Assembly: GCA_010093705.1 (NCBI GenBank)
Contig: MU006109.1
Coordinates: forward strand, 307,012-371,011
Origin: Patellaria atrata CBS 101060
Lineage: Eukaryota; Ascomycota; Dothideomycetes; Patellariales; Patellariaceae
Direction: 5' to 3'
DNA length: 64,000 nt
The notes under the pieces were generated by a model, which worked only from the letters and a program-made list of their open reading frames with translations, made no database searches and had not been told where the DNA came from. Numbering within the stretch: position 1 is the first letter of the stretch; each line of letters starts with the position of its first letter. Both the position numbers and the translations under genes were made by a program. Positions 43,502-54,814 of the stretch are shown here, piece after piece.

Positions 43502-45886
43502 CTAATTACCCTTACGCTTTGGCCTTATCGTACGGAATTTATCGCCGCCACGACGGAACAAGAAGATATGATTAGGCCATTTGATTCCATCACCAGCGAA
43601 CGGAAATGCTCGATCTTTTGGAGACTTTAGATCGTAACCAGCCACTCCTGCACCCGGGTCACCCTCCATATAAACCGGTGAGAATACACCACGAGTGTTC
43701 TTCATGGCACAGAATGAACCGGAACCTGGTCGATACAGAACCAAGTATTCTTGTCTACCCGTTCCTTCAAGATCGTAGGCAAAGATGTGATCCTCTTTGG
43801 ACATCATATCATACCCTCCAATACCACCCTCAAAAATCCCGAAACTGTCCGCTTGATGGGCTATGAAGAATTGCTTTTCCCTATGTCCTAGGATCAAGAG
43901 TTTTCCGGACCCTGGACGACTGAACAGGATATAATCTGGTTTTCCGATGTGTTCATAGTCAAAGGCCATTGCTTTGTCTTCTTCTGCCAATAGATCGAAT
44001 CCCTTCAATACCGTAGCAGCGCTTGCCGTGCTGAAAACTGCTGAGAAGACGCCATCTTTATTTTTCAGGACTGCAAACTTGCCAGCACCAGGTCTATACA
44101 GGACGATATGATCTAACTTCCCGCTATGATCCCAATCAAATGCAAATGCGTGGTCTGCACTGCTTCTGAGGTCGTACCCTCCGATTCCAATGTCCGTGCT
44201 TTCATCACCAGTTGGAAACACCTGGATCCAAACGTTGGGCGCCGGTTCATCACTATCCAAAGCGCCATGCTTATATATTTGAAACAAGCCTGTGCCCCCG
44301 CGGTATACACAAATATAGTCTGCCCTGCCGCTATGTTCATAATCAAATGCAAAGGCTCGATCGTCCGCCGAAAAGAAATCGAATGCTCCGATGCCGTGAC
44401 CAATCGCCCCTGCATCATATACGGAAGCAAAACTCTGAGCTTCCGCGTCAAATCTAAGGATCCATACTTTTCCAGATCCAGGACGGTACATGAAGAGGTG
44501 GTTCGAGACACCACTACGATCGAAGTCGAAAGCAAATCCACGATCAGCCGCGGACGATGGACTGTAACCTCCGAGTACATCTACGTCGGATTTACGAGTG
44601 ACTACAGCTTGAAAATCCAGCGACTCATATACTCCCACGTCTTTCCAAGCAGATGAGACGATTTCTTTCGCACCGGAACCGAAATTTCTTCCCGCAATAT
44701 CACAAGTGATGTCCGCAAACTGACGAAATGTACATCGCGAAGAAAGCTTTCCACTGGTGAGCGTGAGATACCATATCTGTCCAGCTTGCTCCCATGAGTG
44801 GCCACCGAACCGTGAAGCAGCCAGATAGAACGCGCGATTTGGGATACCCGAATTGATATGCACACCTCCGTTGTCCTCTAGTGTCTTGACATATTTGGCC
44901 ATAGAGGCGGGCTGCGGATCCTTTACGAACCCAAGTTTGTCATATGCGGATCCGGGGTCTTTCATTGACCGTAATGCAAGTCCACTCACAGATTCTGATG
45001 GGAGCAGACATCTGTCGCCAATGAGCCAATCCGCCTCATCGATTGTCTGACCAAGCTTGTACTGTTTTACCATCGATCCAAACACATCAGACAATGATTC
45101 GTTCAGAGCTCCCGATTGTCCGTAGTATTCTAGGTTGGCCTCAAACTGTGTGACCCCATGGGTTAACTCATGTGCGATGACATCTATGCTGGTGAAGTTG
45201 TTGAGATACATGCCGCCATCCCCAAAGACCATTTGACGCAAGGTCGGGTGCCAATAGGCATTGTCGTATCGGTTTCCAAAGTGGATATTTGCTACAAGGG
45301 GAAGACCTCGGTTGTTGATAGAGTCTCGTCCGAAAACATTATGGAAAAAGTCAAAAGTGTGTTGGAAGTTTTCATAGCACTCGGCAAGAACTGGATTCTT
45401 CTTCGGTAGATCTTCACCTTCAGCACATATCAAGGTAAAGGGAACACTGGTGATGTCTTCGGCACCACCGGCATCATATATTTCACGCCAAAGATGCGGG
45501 GTTGGTTTAGAAGTGATATTGCTTAATGGATATCCTGTGGATGCTTCAACTAATGTCTCTTCAGTGGAAGGGATCTCACCCTCCCCCGGAAGACTGCTGT
45601 TGATCAATGATGGAGTGTCTGCTTGAGTTTCATCTCTCTCGGTTGCGAAGATATTTTCTGACCGACGAGAGACTATATTTGCAGAATTAACCGCCAAAGG
45701 CGCGTTGAGGCGTGGCCTTCCGCCTGAAGTGTCATGAAGAAGAGTGAAGTGTGCTGATTCTCGGGCTTCCTGAGGGACTTCCCCATCTTCAGCATTGGCT
45801 AAGGCTCGAAGAAGGTGCGGAGGAATGATGGAACAATATGGAAGAGACATCATGATAGACGACGAGTTTGCAGATGCACGCATCAT
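43502..45886 (-). CDS. Protealysin-like M4 metallopeptidase with six C-terminal repeats
   Basis: Single intronless frame, 794 residues. There is no signal peptide. Near the N-terminus SLPYCSIIPPHLLRALAN carries the PPL motif of the short propeptide found in protealysin-type M4 enzymes. The thermolysin core follows: VFGRDSINNRGLPLVANIHF, zinc site HELTH (H239, E240, H243) in IDVIAHELTHGVTQFEANL, third ligand E263 in GALNESLSDVFG, and H343 in NGGVHINSGIPNRAFYLAA. From ~439 to the end, six ~55-65-residue repeats share the consensus GGYDLxSxxDxAFAFDxDxS then GxxDHIxxYRPGxGKxxIL; Asp-rich turns suggest calcium-binding VCBS/FG-GAP-like blades, possibly a propeller. Protealysin-like enzymes are mainly bacterial, so with the missing introns horizontal transfer is likely. 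Natural substrate unknown. Confidence 0.88.
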   Translation of the reverse strand: MMRASANSSSIMMSLPYCSIIPPHLLRALANAEDGEVPQEARESAHFTLLHDTSGGRPRLNAPLAVNSANIVSRRSENIFATERDETQADTPSLINSSLPGEGEIPSTEETLVEASTGYPLSNITSKPTPHLWREIYDAGGAEDITSVPFTLICAEGEDLPKKNPVLAECYENFQHTFDFFHNVFGRDSINNRGLPLVANIHFGNRYDNAYWHPTLRQMVFGDGGMYLNNFTSIDVIAHELTHGVTQFEANLEYYGQSGALNESLSDVFGSMVKQYKLGQTIDEADWLIGDRCLLPSESVSGLALRSMKDPGSAYDKLGFVKDPQPASMAKYVKTLEDNGGVHINSGIPNRAFYLAASRFGGHSWEQAGQIWYLTLTSGKLSSRCTFRQFADITCDIAGRNFGSGAKEIVSSAWKDVGVYESLDFQAVVTRKSDVDVLGGYSPSSAADRGFAFDFDRSGVSNHLFMYRPGSGKVWILRFDAEAQSFASVYDAGAIGHGIGAFDFFSADDRAFAFDYEHSGRADYICVYRGGTGLFQIYKHGALDSDEPAPNVWIQVFPTGDESTDIGIGGYDLRSSADHAFAFDWDHSGKLDHIVLYRPGAGKFAVLKNKDGVFSAVFSTASAATVLKGFDLLAEEDKAMAFDYEHIGKPDYILFSRPGSGKLLILGHREKQFFIAHQADSFGIFEGGIGGYDMMSKEDHIFAYDLEGTGRQEYLVLYRPGSGSFCAMKNTRGVFSPVYMEGDPGAGVAGYDLKSPKDRAFPFAGDGIKWPNHIFLFRRGGDKFRTIRPKRKGN

Positions 45887-47928
45887 GATACCTTTTGGGA
45901 TGAAGGAAGGTTAAGCTGAAGGCGTACTGTGTGCTATCATAACCTGAGGTATGTCGAGAATTTGTAGTTGTTATATCGAACATCATTCCGGTCCAGAATC
46001 AATATCACCAAGGTTTCTATTTCTTTACTACATCATGCTTCAGCTGATCTAGGACGGATCGGTTTGCTGGGTCAATGATTATGCCTAGACGATATGGTAC
46101 ATGAAAAGCTGCAGAGTTTCAAAGACGTCAAGACCGAGTGCATCATGGCTTGAAGGTGGCTAGCTACCTGACCCGAAGCGGATGAATGCGGTCATACCGC
46201 AATTCTTGAAGAGAAACATATGCTAATATGATGATAGGGGCTTGAACTATAAGACAATTCTTTTTGTATAAGTTTGAACCACTCTAGCTGCATCAAATTC
46301 AACGGGGTTGCTCTGAGTTAAGAATAGCCTAACCGAGCTCCCAGCTGGGACTTTGGTTCTAATGCAACTGCACGACCGGGATTCCAGCTGAGGCTGATCT
46401 CACCAACCTACATCACTAACTTGATATCTTCTTCTCTCGAATGCTGAATCAAGCCCATCTAGAACTGTCATTGTCACACGGCAATTTCCATTCATCTCTC
46501 AACTGGCTGGCTGATCCAGTCCTTAACATATCTCTATCTCAGTGGAGCAGATCGTGGCTACGAAACGTCGGTACAGTTCTTCCATCCAGTCATCAACAGA
46601 CCCTTGCGCCTCTTTATCATGATATCTAACTCACTTGCGTCAAAATACTTGTCCTTCCAGATGGACGTCCCATCATTTACATATTCCAATTAAAGCACTC
46701 TTTATGTCATCAAACTACAGGACTTGAATAAGCATGACATTCAGAAGCTGTACACTGTGTACCTCAACCAAGTCTCTTAGCCCTAGAACAAACCGGAACC
46801 CATACATTGTCACCAGCTGCTACAGGTTACTCTCAATGATCCAAAGACGGACACCTGGAACATTTGTGGCTGCGGACTTAGATATGCAGTCGAAAAGTGA
46901 ATTTTCAGGACGTCTCTCCTTAAACCAACGTCATATATTGTTCTCAATTTTTAATACACTCATATCAATGATAACAATCACCTCAATTTCCGGTTAATAA
47001 CTCATATAAGAAACCTTAGAGGTAAGGAACTAGCCGAATTCAAGATGCCTACTAGAAGTAACAGCTGTTTCTGGCTCAATGCCCTATTATACTAGACTTT
47101 TTCTCCACTTCTGCGTTCTATCATTCGCTCAATTTTGTACCATACGTTTTTTTTTATAAACGGGTTACCGTTTTAAGATCAAGTACTCTAACCACCCAAT
47201 ACTGTCAGATATCTCAATGTATGGTCATGAAAAGTTTTCGTGGACTGCATGACTATCTTCATATTGACAAGCCTTCATACTAACACACGGTAGAGGATTT
47301 CCATCAAGAAGCTTCTACTACACCATGGCCAGCTGAGCATCTCTCATGTCTCAAATTGGTAAACTGGAGTGGTTCACACCAATGCACAGCGAAAATCTAT
47401 TCCCCACGCTACTCTTAAAGGATGCATATTCGATAGTCTATCTGTCATATATGCTGTGTGGTGATCGAACTATAGAGTCTCTTTCAGCTAGAGTTATCTT
47501 CGAGACACAGCGCCATAATTATCGGATATCCCGTTGATCCTCTTTTCAATATATTGGATATGTGATTATCCTTCGTCTTTCAATCTATTCGATCTGCATG
47601 CTATCCCTTGTAACCCGACAACATCAGAGGGTGAGACAGAAGGCAAGGCTGGAAAAAGGATATTCTTTCTTGTCTTTACCTTGACCCAGTAGACATATAA
47701 AGCCGTGACAGTCCCAGACGAGAGACTCCATCCACAGCAGGACAGAACAACGATCCAGTACTTTCTTGAACTCCCCACTTGAAAGCACACTTAGCATCAA
47801 TTTTTAACTTTAACCTTTCAGACTTCAAAGAAGTATGTTTCATCCCTATCCTACTTTAAGCTTCCAACTCCAAATCTTGCAGTAAACTAACTCACTTATA
47901 GGCGCCTCTACACTTTTGACCATTAACC
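45887..47928. other. Gene-poor AT-rich spacer
   Basis: About 2 kb, the second-longest empty stretch in the right half. Short frames (46441-46629, 46734-46997, 47346-47537) have no family features. It separates two divergently transcribed intronless genes. Confidence 0.45.
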
Positions 47929-49002
47929 ATGTCTTCCAAGCGCAAGATTACAATCTTTGAATCCCAGTACGATGCTGCGAAGCTCAAGTCAAATGGGTAC
48001 CAATTCCAAATCGCCAAAACCGTCCTTAAGGGTTCCGGTGAAGCGGAGACTAATATGGTCTGGAAGTCCAAAGCCATTGCTCCAGTCACGGCTATCAGCT
48101 GGGATGTCGTCTACGCCTTGAACTGGACTGCCGACCTTACTTATGCATCTGCTCAAGTCACCGTTGGCGGTGTCTGGCAGCAATGCAACAAGGACCAAGG
48201 CTACGAACTCGGTCCTGACGGCTACTGGGTGGCATCTAGCGTAAAGCCTAAGCCGGGTTATATGCTGGCCAAAATTAATTACCAGTATCCGGAAACCAGC
48301 GGCATTAAGGTCATCATCGGCGTCCAAAACGAGTCCGGTGATTACGACCCCGTCTTCGTTGATACTGTCTCCATGCCACCAGGGAGCACTGGACAATATC
48401 AACCCCAGGAGAGCGTGACTTGGTGGTACGAAGCTGGAAATCTGACCGCAACCATGATCAGCAGCAATATGACCAATCCCGGGGGTGTCAATCTCTCTGC
48501 ACCAGCCCCCACGACTAATAAGTACGAGTGGTGGACTACCTTCATCTTCGATGACGGGAAATGGTTGAACAGCCAACAGAAGCCCGCACCCTCTCTGCAC
48601 GGTCCACCGCCATTCATCGCTCCCATTGCCTCGAATCCGGGTTTCAACGGCCTGATTGAGGCACCGTCAATCACGGGGCTTCTATATCCTATCGTCTGCT
48701 CAATCGTCTTTGGTGTTGCAGTCAAGGCGGCACAGCAGACGGATGTCGCCCAGAAGATCACTGACTTCATTAGCCAGACCAATCTCAACGTGAAGGCGAC
48801 TTGGACTCTACCCAACGGTAAAGAGTTGCAGGTAACCTATGGTAAGCCAAAGAATGCCCCGGCAAACTCTATCGCGGCGATTGCCTTCTTAGCTAGCAAC
48901 GTTGACGCGGTCGCTCCGGTCAATGCGGCTTTGGAGAGTGCTAAGGCTAGGGGACTGTTCCCTCCGGGTGAGACTTGGGAGGTTCATCTTACGAGCTATT
49001 GA
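47929..49002 (+). CDS. Hypothetical 357-residue protein, intronless, family not recognised
   Basis: One uninterrupted frame from MSSKRKITIFESQYDAAKLK to HLTSY. Codon use and GC content are clearly coding. There is no signal peptide. The N-terminal ~200 residues are beta-rich with many aromatic residues (AISWDVVYALNWTADLTYAS, AQVTVGGVWQQCNKDQGYEL, SVTWWYEAGNLTATMIS, NKYEWWTTFIFDDGKWLNSQ), like a lectin- or jelly-roll-type fold. A Pro-rich linker and a hydrophobic helix (GLLYPIVCSIVFGVAVKAAQ) follow, then an Ala-rich C-terminus. I do not recognise the family. A beta domain followed by one hydrophobic helix would suit a membrane-interacting protein, but that is speculation from layout alone. Confidence 0.7.
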   Translation: MSSKRKITIFESQYDAAKLKSNGYQFQIAKTVLKGSGEAETNMVWKSKAIAPVTAISWDVVYALNWTADLTYASAQVTVGGVWQQCNKDQGYELGPDGYWVASSVKPKPGYMLAKINYQYPETSGIKVIIGVQNESGDYDPVFVDTVSMPPGSTGQYQPQESVTWWYEAGNLTATMISSNMTNPGGVNLSAPAPTTNKYEWWTTFIFDDGKWLNSQQKPAPSLHGPPPFIAPIASNPGFNGLIEAPSITGLLYPIVCSIVFGVAVKAAQQTDVAQKITDFISQTNLNVKATWTLPNGKELQVTYGKPKNAPANSIAAIAFLASNVDAVAPVNAALESAKARGLFPPGETWEVHLTSY

Positions 49003-49322
49003 GGGGCGTTGAGAGATGTGGGATTTGCTTCAGTTGTTGCTCTCTACAATCATTACCGTCTCTTCCCTTTGTTTCTCCTGTCTTCTTTTTGTAGTTTTGG
49101 GGAAACGAAGCTCTTATAGCATCACAGTCGCTTCTGGACGTGTTCTATTTTTGATGGGAACTATCGCAATATATGAATTTCTTCGGGAAAATTTTACATT
49201 TAACGTGCTTTGAATTCGGCTGTCTCTTACATCCACCCGTCGCATGAACCTCCATTTGACCCCTAAAACAAGTTGTAAACTGTTTCCAAACCGCTGTAGC
49301 ATACGGCCCTATCATCAAATCT
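49003..49322. other. Convergent spacer
   Basis: About 320 bp between two gene 3' ends; nothing recognised. Confidence 0.45.
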
Positions 49323-50377
49323 TCACGGCTCCCATAATAGTATAGACTCAATCTTCTTAGCCAGTGTCACATTACTCACCTTCAGATCCACGACCCTCTG
49401 CAACCTCGAGGGTGAGCTATCATTCCACGCCGCACTCCCATTCGGAAAAAAGTAAACCTCGCCTCTGGTCTTACTGAACTTATACACATCACCTAAACCC
49501 CTGACAACATAATACATCGCCACAACTATGCCCAAGTCAGTTACCAACCCAAACAAATCAACCGCAAACAACAGATCAACTCACCATCCCAACTCTCATG
49601 ATTCTCCCCAATGCCAATATTCGTCGCAAAAGCATACGCAACCGGGTTCGTCTCCGGATCCCGCTCCCCCGTCAGCCGCGCCCCCATAAATACCCGGTCC
49701 CCGATCGTGTCCGGGAAAAACGTCAGCAAGCCCGGCCAGCGCGTGAGTGTGTACATGGCGTATTCGACCGGATGCTCGACGAAATTGAACGACATGCCCG
49801 ACGGGGTCCCGCCGACGATTAGTTCCGCGACTTTCTGCTTCACGAGCGCCCGCCCGGAAAGTGGGGATATGGCATCGGGGCGCGAGCGGAGGAGGTGGTA
49901 GAGGTTATCGTGGAAGCCGATCACGGCGATCTTGACACTGGCGTCTGGGGCACAGGCGAGGAGTTTGCGGTACAGGGATACGGGGTCTGTGGTGTTAGAC
50001 CCGTCGTTGATGTCTTGGTCGAAGCGGTGGGTTAGGCCGGTTAGGTACTCTGGGTATTCTGGGTAGTTGGGGTCGATGGTTGAGTTGTCGACGGGCTTTT
50101 GGATGGCGAGGGGGATGGACGGGTGCTTGTAGAAGGTGTTTATCGCGTCGATGGCTGGTGGGGCGTACCGGGATGAGATGCTGGAGACGATGCCGAGGAT
50201 TTGAATCTCGTTGTGCGATTGGAAGATGTTGGCTAGACCTAAGGCTAGTGGGTCGTCCACGAAGTTGAGCAGGTCGGTGTCGATTATGAGGCGTTGGGGT
50301 GTATGATGCGGTCGTGATGGGAGAGCGAACGTGGTTTGGAAGATCCAGAGCCAGAGGAGGAAGGACCGGACTGCCAT
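49323..50377 (-). CDS. Secreted inosine/uridine-preferring nucleoside hydrolase-like protein
   Basis: Two exons (49585-50377, 49323-49525; 59-bp intron GTGAGT...GCATAG) give 331 residues. Signal peptide MAVRSFLLWLWIFQTTFALP. The metal-binding N-terminal motif reads LIIDTDLLNFVDDPLALGLA, a variant of the fungal IUNH form in which an acidic residue before VDD is replaced. Further landmarks: IQILGIVSSISSRYAPPAID (second strand), VKIAVIGFHDNLYHLL (where many homologues have a Gly-rich VALGPLTNL-type turn), LIVGGTPSGMSFNFVEHPVE and GENHESWD leading to the second exon. Active enzymes hydrolyse nucleosides to base and ribose with Ca2+; the altered motif leaves activity open. It is transcribed toward the intronless unknown gene. 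Confidence 0.78.
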
Positions 50378-51128
50378 TGTAGGCTACTGTGTAAAATTAG
50401 ACCGCGATACATAATTGCGTAAACCTGGGGTTGAGTTTTATATATGGGAGAAAACACTATCGGCGATGTCGTGCCTGGATTTTGGTGTTCTGCCCGTGAA
50501 AATGCGCCGATCGGTAATCTTTCCTAATTTGCCCTCTGCAGGTTCACATTGGTACTATCTGCATGAACGACTGCAGCAGAAATTGTTATGGAACTTCAAT
50601 TATCTTCTTGATTCTCGCTTTTGCCATATTCCGCGGCCCTAGCTCTTTCTAGCGGGATAAACGCTCGCATCATTTTACAGTTCGAACAGAATAAATAAGG
50701 GAATATTCATTCAGAATTTATATGATGTATTCGAAATAGACGTATTAACATAATTCTTGATCTTTTGACGGTTTTGATGCATTCACAACAATAAAAAGTT
50801 GGTAAGTAGGTTGCATATTTAATGAGCTGAGATGAAGACCGCGGTTAAGGGGCCTCAACAACACCCCTTGCTTAGTAATATCCTTGAATTCCCCTTCATT
50901 GTGCTCCTTGGCTACACGTTCTGACAAATAGGAGAGAGTAAAAGTATTGAAGGTGATAGTGTAGAAAAACAAAGCATCATGCTAGAAAGGGAAAATAATT
51001 CTGCAGTTATTAACGTTAAGCTTACCACATCTGCGAAATGTCGGTGCGGATAGAAAATTAGTCGTGTCTCATCAGATTGAATATGGTAACTCAGTCTTCG
51101 TCCAAATATTAGACCGTAAGAATTAGTA
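50378..51128. other. Intergenic
   Basis: About 750 bp. Promoter side of the nucleoside hydrolase gene and 3' side of the DUF3176 gene; no gene seen. Confidence 0.45.
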
Positions 51129-53283
51129 TTAATCACCCTTCACCAACCTAGCCTCATCTCCACCTAAGTGTAACTTCACTCTCAGGCCCTGCGCTTTCTT
51201 CAACAACCCTTCTTCCGTCAAATCATATCCCTTTACCTTCTCCCTCTCTTCCCTACCCAGACCCAGGAATACCAACGCCAGCGGATTGGTGCGCCATGTC
51301 CGCACACCTGCTTTGCGGGTATTCCAAGCGGTTCCTAAGAACATGGTCAAAGCTAATACCCATAGAAATACGGGAAGCGCCATCCAGTACCAAGATACGT
51401 AGACGAATGTAACAGGGACCAGTGTCATACCAGGAGCGGCATCCGCTTGTGCGATTGGTTCTTGAGTTTGGGGTTGGGTTTGTTGAGGTTTGGTCTGCTT
51501 CTCGAAAGAATAATCTCGGATTGCTTTTGTCATGGCCTTCGCAATGCCTTGGACCGCACAGACAACGCCATCAGTAGTTCGATGCGGGTCGCAGGACCCT
51601 CTCCACGTCTTCCGCTGGGTATTCAAGAAAATAGCTGCCATGGTCTCTCGAACTGGGCCAGTCGAATAGGTACCGCCAAAAATCATCGTGTTACCCATTG
51701 TAAGCTGGGCATAGCCATTGAATATCTCCGCAAGATATGCTCTCATTGTGTACACCGCAGTACTGTTGATATAGAATAATTGATCTGGCGTAATGCCGAA
51801 CTTCGTACTAGGGGGTATAGAGAAATGGGGGCCAACGTCGATGTTGGCGTCGCCTTCAATGGTGTCTTTACTTTGTGAATCCCATTGCTGGATAATTTCC
51901 TCCTTGTAAACAGCGCCTCCACCCCCACTAGGCTGCGAGCTAAAAGTCGACCTGAGTGAACGTACACAGGGGAGGAGGACGCATTCTGATGCCACGACCT
52001 TGCTGCTTGCATTGACACGGCCAGGTGCAGCTTCCCATGCTCCGATTGACTGCATGGTAACCAGTGGTGCGATTCCGTTTTCAGCATCAGTGTAGTTGTT
52101 GAACACCAACGTCTTATTCATCATCGTGACAGGATCACTGTTTCCAATCGACCAACCTTGGATGTTGACCAGGTTTGCGTAATTCGTACTTTCATCTGAC
52201 TCACCCTCTGGTGGCACATATGATAATGAGAAGCCGTCTGGCAACGATATATCGCAGTATGGTTCATTTCCGGTTCCTCCAACAAAGAAACCATTGTCTG
52301 CGGAAGCATTGGAAGGTGGCGAATTGAAACACTTCTTGGTCAAGTGCGACGAGATGTCTGCGCACCGAGAACATACACCTAGTGTTGCATAGTTGTCCCA
52401 TGTGCAATTGCCGGAGACACAAGAAAACCGCGGATACCACCAGTTGTCAGACGTGTCAAAGATCGCTTCGTAAATGTGTGCTTTCATGGTCATGTGGATA
52501 TCGTTCTCTAAATTGCCTATCGTTAGCATATTGTCTGCGCTGGTGATATCGGGAAACCGTACGGTCAATATCACCGACATCCATCCCATCATACATTGTT
52601 GCATTGGCAATGTACGCTGTGTCACGGCCCGCAGCTCCTAAAGTCTTGTATGGAACATAGTTGACTTGGTAATGTACTAGATTTTGTATGAAAGGTTCGA
52701 AGCCAATAGTCATAAGCATTGCAAGCGCTCCAATAACCGCAAAATGTCTATTGTAATTAGCGACTGATACTTTGCGCCACGGGATATCTATAAAATAAGA
52801 CACTTACCGGCCCTTGAGTTTCCAAACTAGCATCGCACTTCCTGCAACACCTCTTGTTGCAGACTCGAAGAGCTCGAAATCGGCAAGGTTGCGTTCTTTC
52901 TGAGCAAAGTAAACCCATTTCATCTGTCCAATGCCTTTCGTGATTGGAATAAGAAGACATATCCGTCCAACTGTACTTATCCAGGATATGACAGAGTTAA
53001 GAGATATTCCGTATTGCCCAACCTTAGGCATTGTGACGGCCCACTTTGGTTGCTCTTTACCATGGACTGATAGCAGGAGACCAGTGATAGCACTAAGTGC
53101 TAATGCGGACCCAATGATACCAGCGATCTCCCATGACCACCAGTCATCTGTTTGGAGCGAGTCGTACGCGCTGTTGCCGGATGGAGAACTGTCTGGACGT
53201 AGTTCTTCCGTTGTGATCGCTATATCCTGGGATTGTTTGTGCGTAGGGGATGGACCCTCGCTGACCTTCTCTTCCGTCGCCAT
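51129..53283 (-). CDS. DUF3176 integral membrane protein
   Basis: Three exons (52808-53283, 52563-52747, 51129-52516; introns 60 and 46 bp, donors GTAAGT and GTACGG, the second with a perfect GCTAAC branch) give 682 residues. DUF3176 signature: DDWWSWEIAGIIGSALALSA, GISLNSVISWISTVGRICLL, KWVYFAQKERNLADFELFES. The third membrane helix is exon 2 (HFAVIGALAMLMTIGFEPFI), the large extracellular Cys loop SCVSGNCTWDNYATLGVCSR then CADIS, and a last helix near the C-terminus (YWMALPVFLWVLALTMFLG). This family is restricted to fungi and uncharacterised. I chose the ATG at 53283 because the frame's upstream ATG adds 24 residues not typical of the family; either is possible. Confidence 0.83.
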
Positions 53284-54589
53284 CACAACGCTCTGTAAAC
53301 CACAAATACGCTTTGATAGAAAATAGGACAATTTAAATTCCGTACTTGTAGACAATGAGAATAGAACACCAAAATGAAAATCAAATGAAAATGGGTATTG
53401 GACATATTTTTATCAGTCTTACGAGCGGACGGAGGACGGGCTGTCCTAGAATCCTATAAGCAACGCCACAAGCATATCGACTGTTATAGATGCAGTAGTT
53501 CCTGCAAAGTTTAATAGAATTGTTACTTTTACGGATAAAAACGGATTCTAGAGCAGGCTTGAGGATGGAAATTGGGGTATGCAGTGACTTCATGCTCAAT
53601 TGAAATGGCGGTTTTGATCACTGATACCTCCTTAATTGACCCAGTTATATCATAAGAATCAGCACACTTGTGTGAATGGAGAAGAGTGATTCCCATTTGG
53701 TCTATATAGGTTAAGAGTTGTGGTTGTTATCAGTAACGAAGAGCATCGTGGCGTTGGCGAGACGCTCCTTCAGCCAGCCACAGAATGGGCTCACAGCCAA
53801 GAGGCCGTCCCTTCATTCATGTCTTGGGTCAGTCTTGGTCTCAACTACATCTTAACTTCTACATTGCATGATTATCTCTCATCGATATAACCTCATTCAG
53901 CGCTTCGATCCTCGAACCCCATAGTTCGCAGTTATTCTCTCTTCTGGACGTAACACACTCAGCCCGTCAGAGCTAGAAAGCAATCGAAGAAAGCGCTCGA
54001 AACGGATCTGATGGGATGGCTGAAAACGACACCAGAAAGATTCATTGGCGATTTGGCGATACCACGAGCTGACGAGGTCCTTCCCTAGAACGGTTCCGAC
54101 CGGAATTTAGTCAATAACGGTGAAGAGAATGTGAAGAGAGGGCCATACTGTTCATCTACGCAGGTTCGAAATGGACAAAATAAAATACCGTCATTATACA
54201 GCCTGTTTCCTGGACGCATTCCTTTGCATAAAGACCAAATAAGGTCTTTCCTATCTTAGACTATGGTCGAGGTGGTTCACCTACAACAGTCCAAAAATAC
54301 CATCATTATACCATTGACGTGGTTCTCCTAATGCATCCCATACGATCATACGCTCAAAGATTGCAACTTGAGAACTCAACAGATTGAGATTAATGTACAA
54401 AATACTTCTACAGAAGCACTGACGCGCACATAGATTGTGCGAGGGGTCAACAGAACGGTTGCGGAAAAAGCAAGGAGAGTATCCGATACAATGTAGGGCA
54501 ATTACTGGCTGTGTATCCGGATAAGGTGATTAAGAACATTATGAAGACGGCGTTGTGGTATGGATGCGTGTGATCTACAAGTTGGTTTA
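53284..54589. other. Intergenic
   Basis: About 1.3 kb between divergently transcribed DUF3176 and GH7 genes; no gene seen. Confidence 0.45.
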
Positions 54590-54814
54590 ATATATGCACG
54601 GCTAATTTAGTTTTAGACTCGTAGAGGAGGTGCATCTACTCCTTACCAGGCTTACGTTCTACATACTCCGTTTTTATATCGACAATATGGCCGATTCCCC
54701 GCTTACTGTATTGATTATATCTGAAGTTGGAAATAAAAGATTTCAACGGTCCTTCCAAACTTGAAGTCAAATCTGAGTTACTATCGTTTACTTCATTCTC
54801 AATTGACAACTAAA
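54590..54814 (+). promoter_or_regulatory. Candidate promoter of the GH7 cellulase gene
   Basis: A GGCTAA element at 54600-54605 matches the XlnR/Xyr1 activator site known from cellulase and xylanase promoters, and CCCCGC at 54697-54702 fits the reverse complement of the CreA/CRE1 repressor site SYGGRG. A TATA-like TTTTTATATC lies at about 54671. Single short matches are weak evidence, but their position within 215 bp of the start suits this gene class. Confidence 0.33.

Noticed and set aside
43606-44656. Plus-strand frames within the M4 peptidase gene
   Set aside because: Antisense of the repeated Asp-rich blades; their repetition mirrors the repeats on the coding strand.
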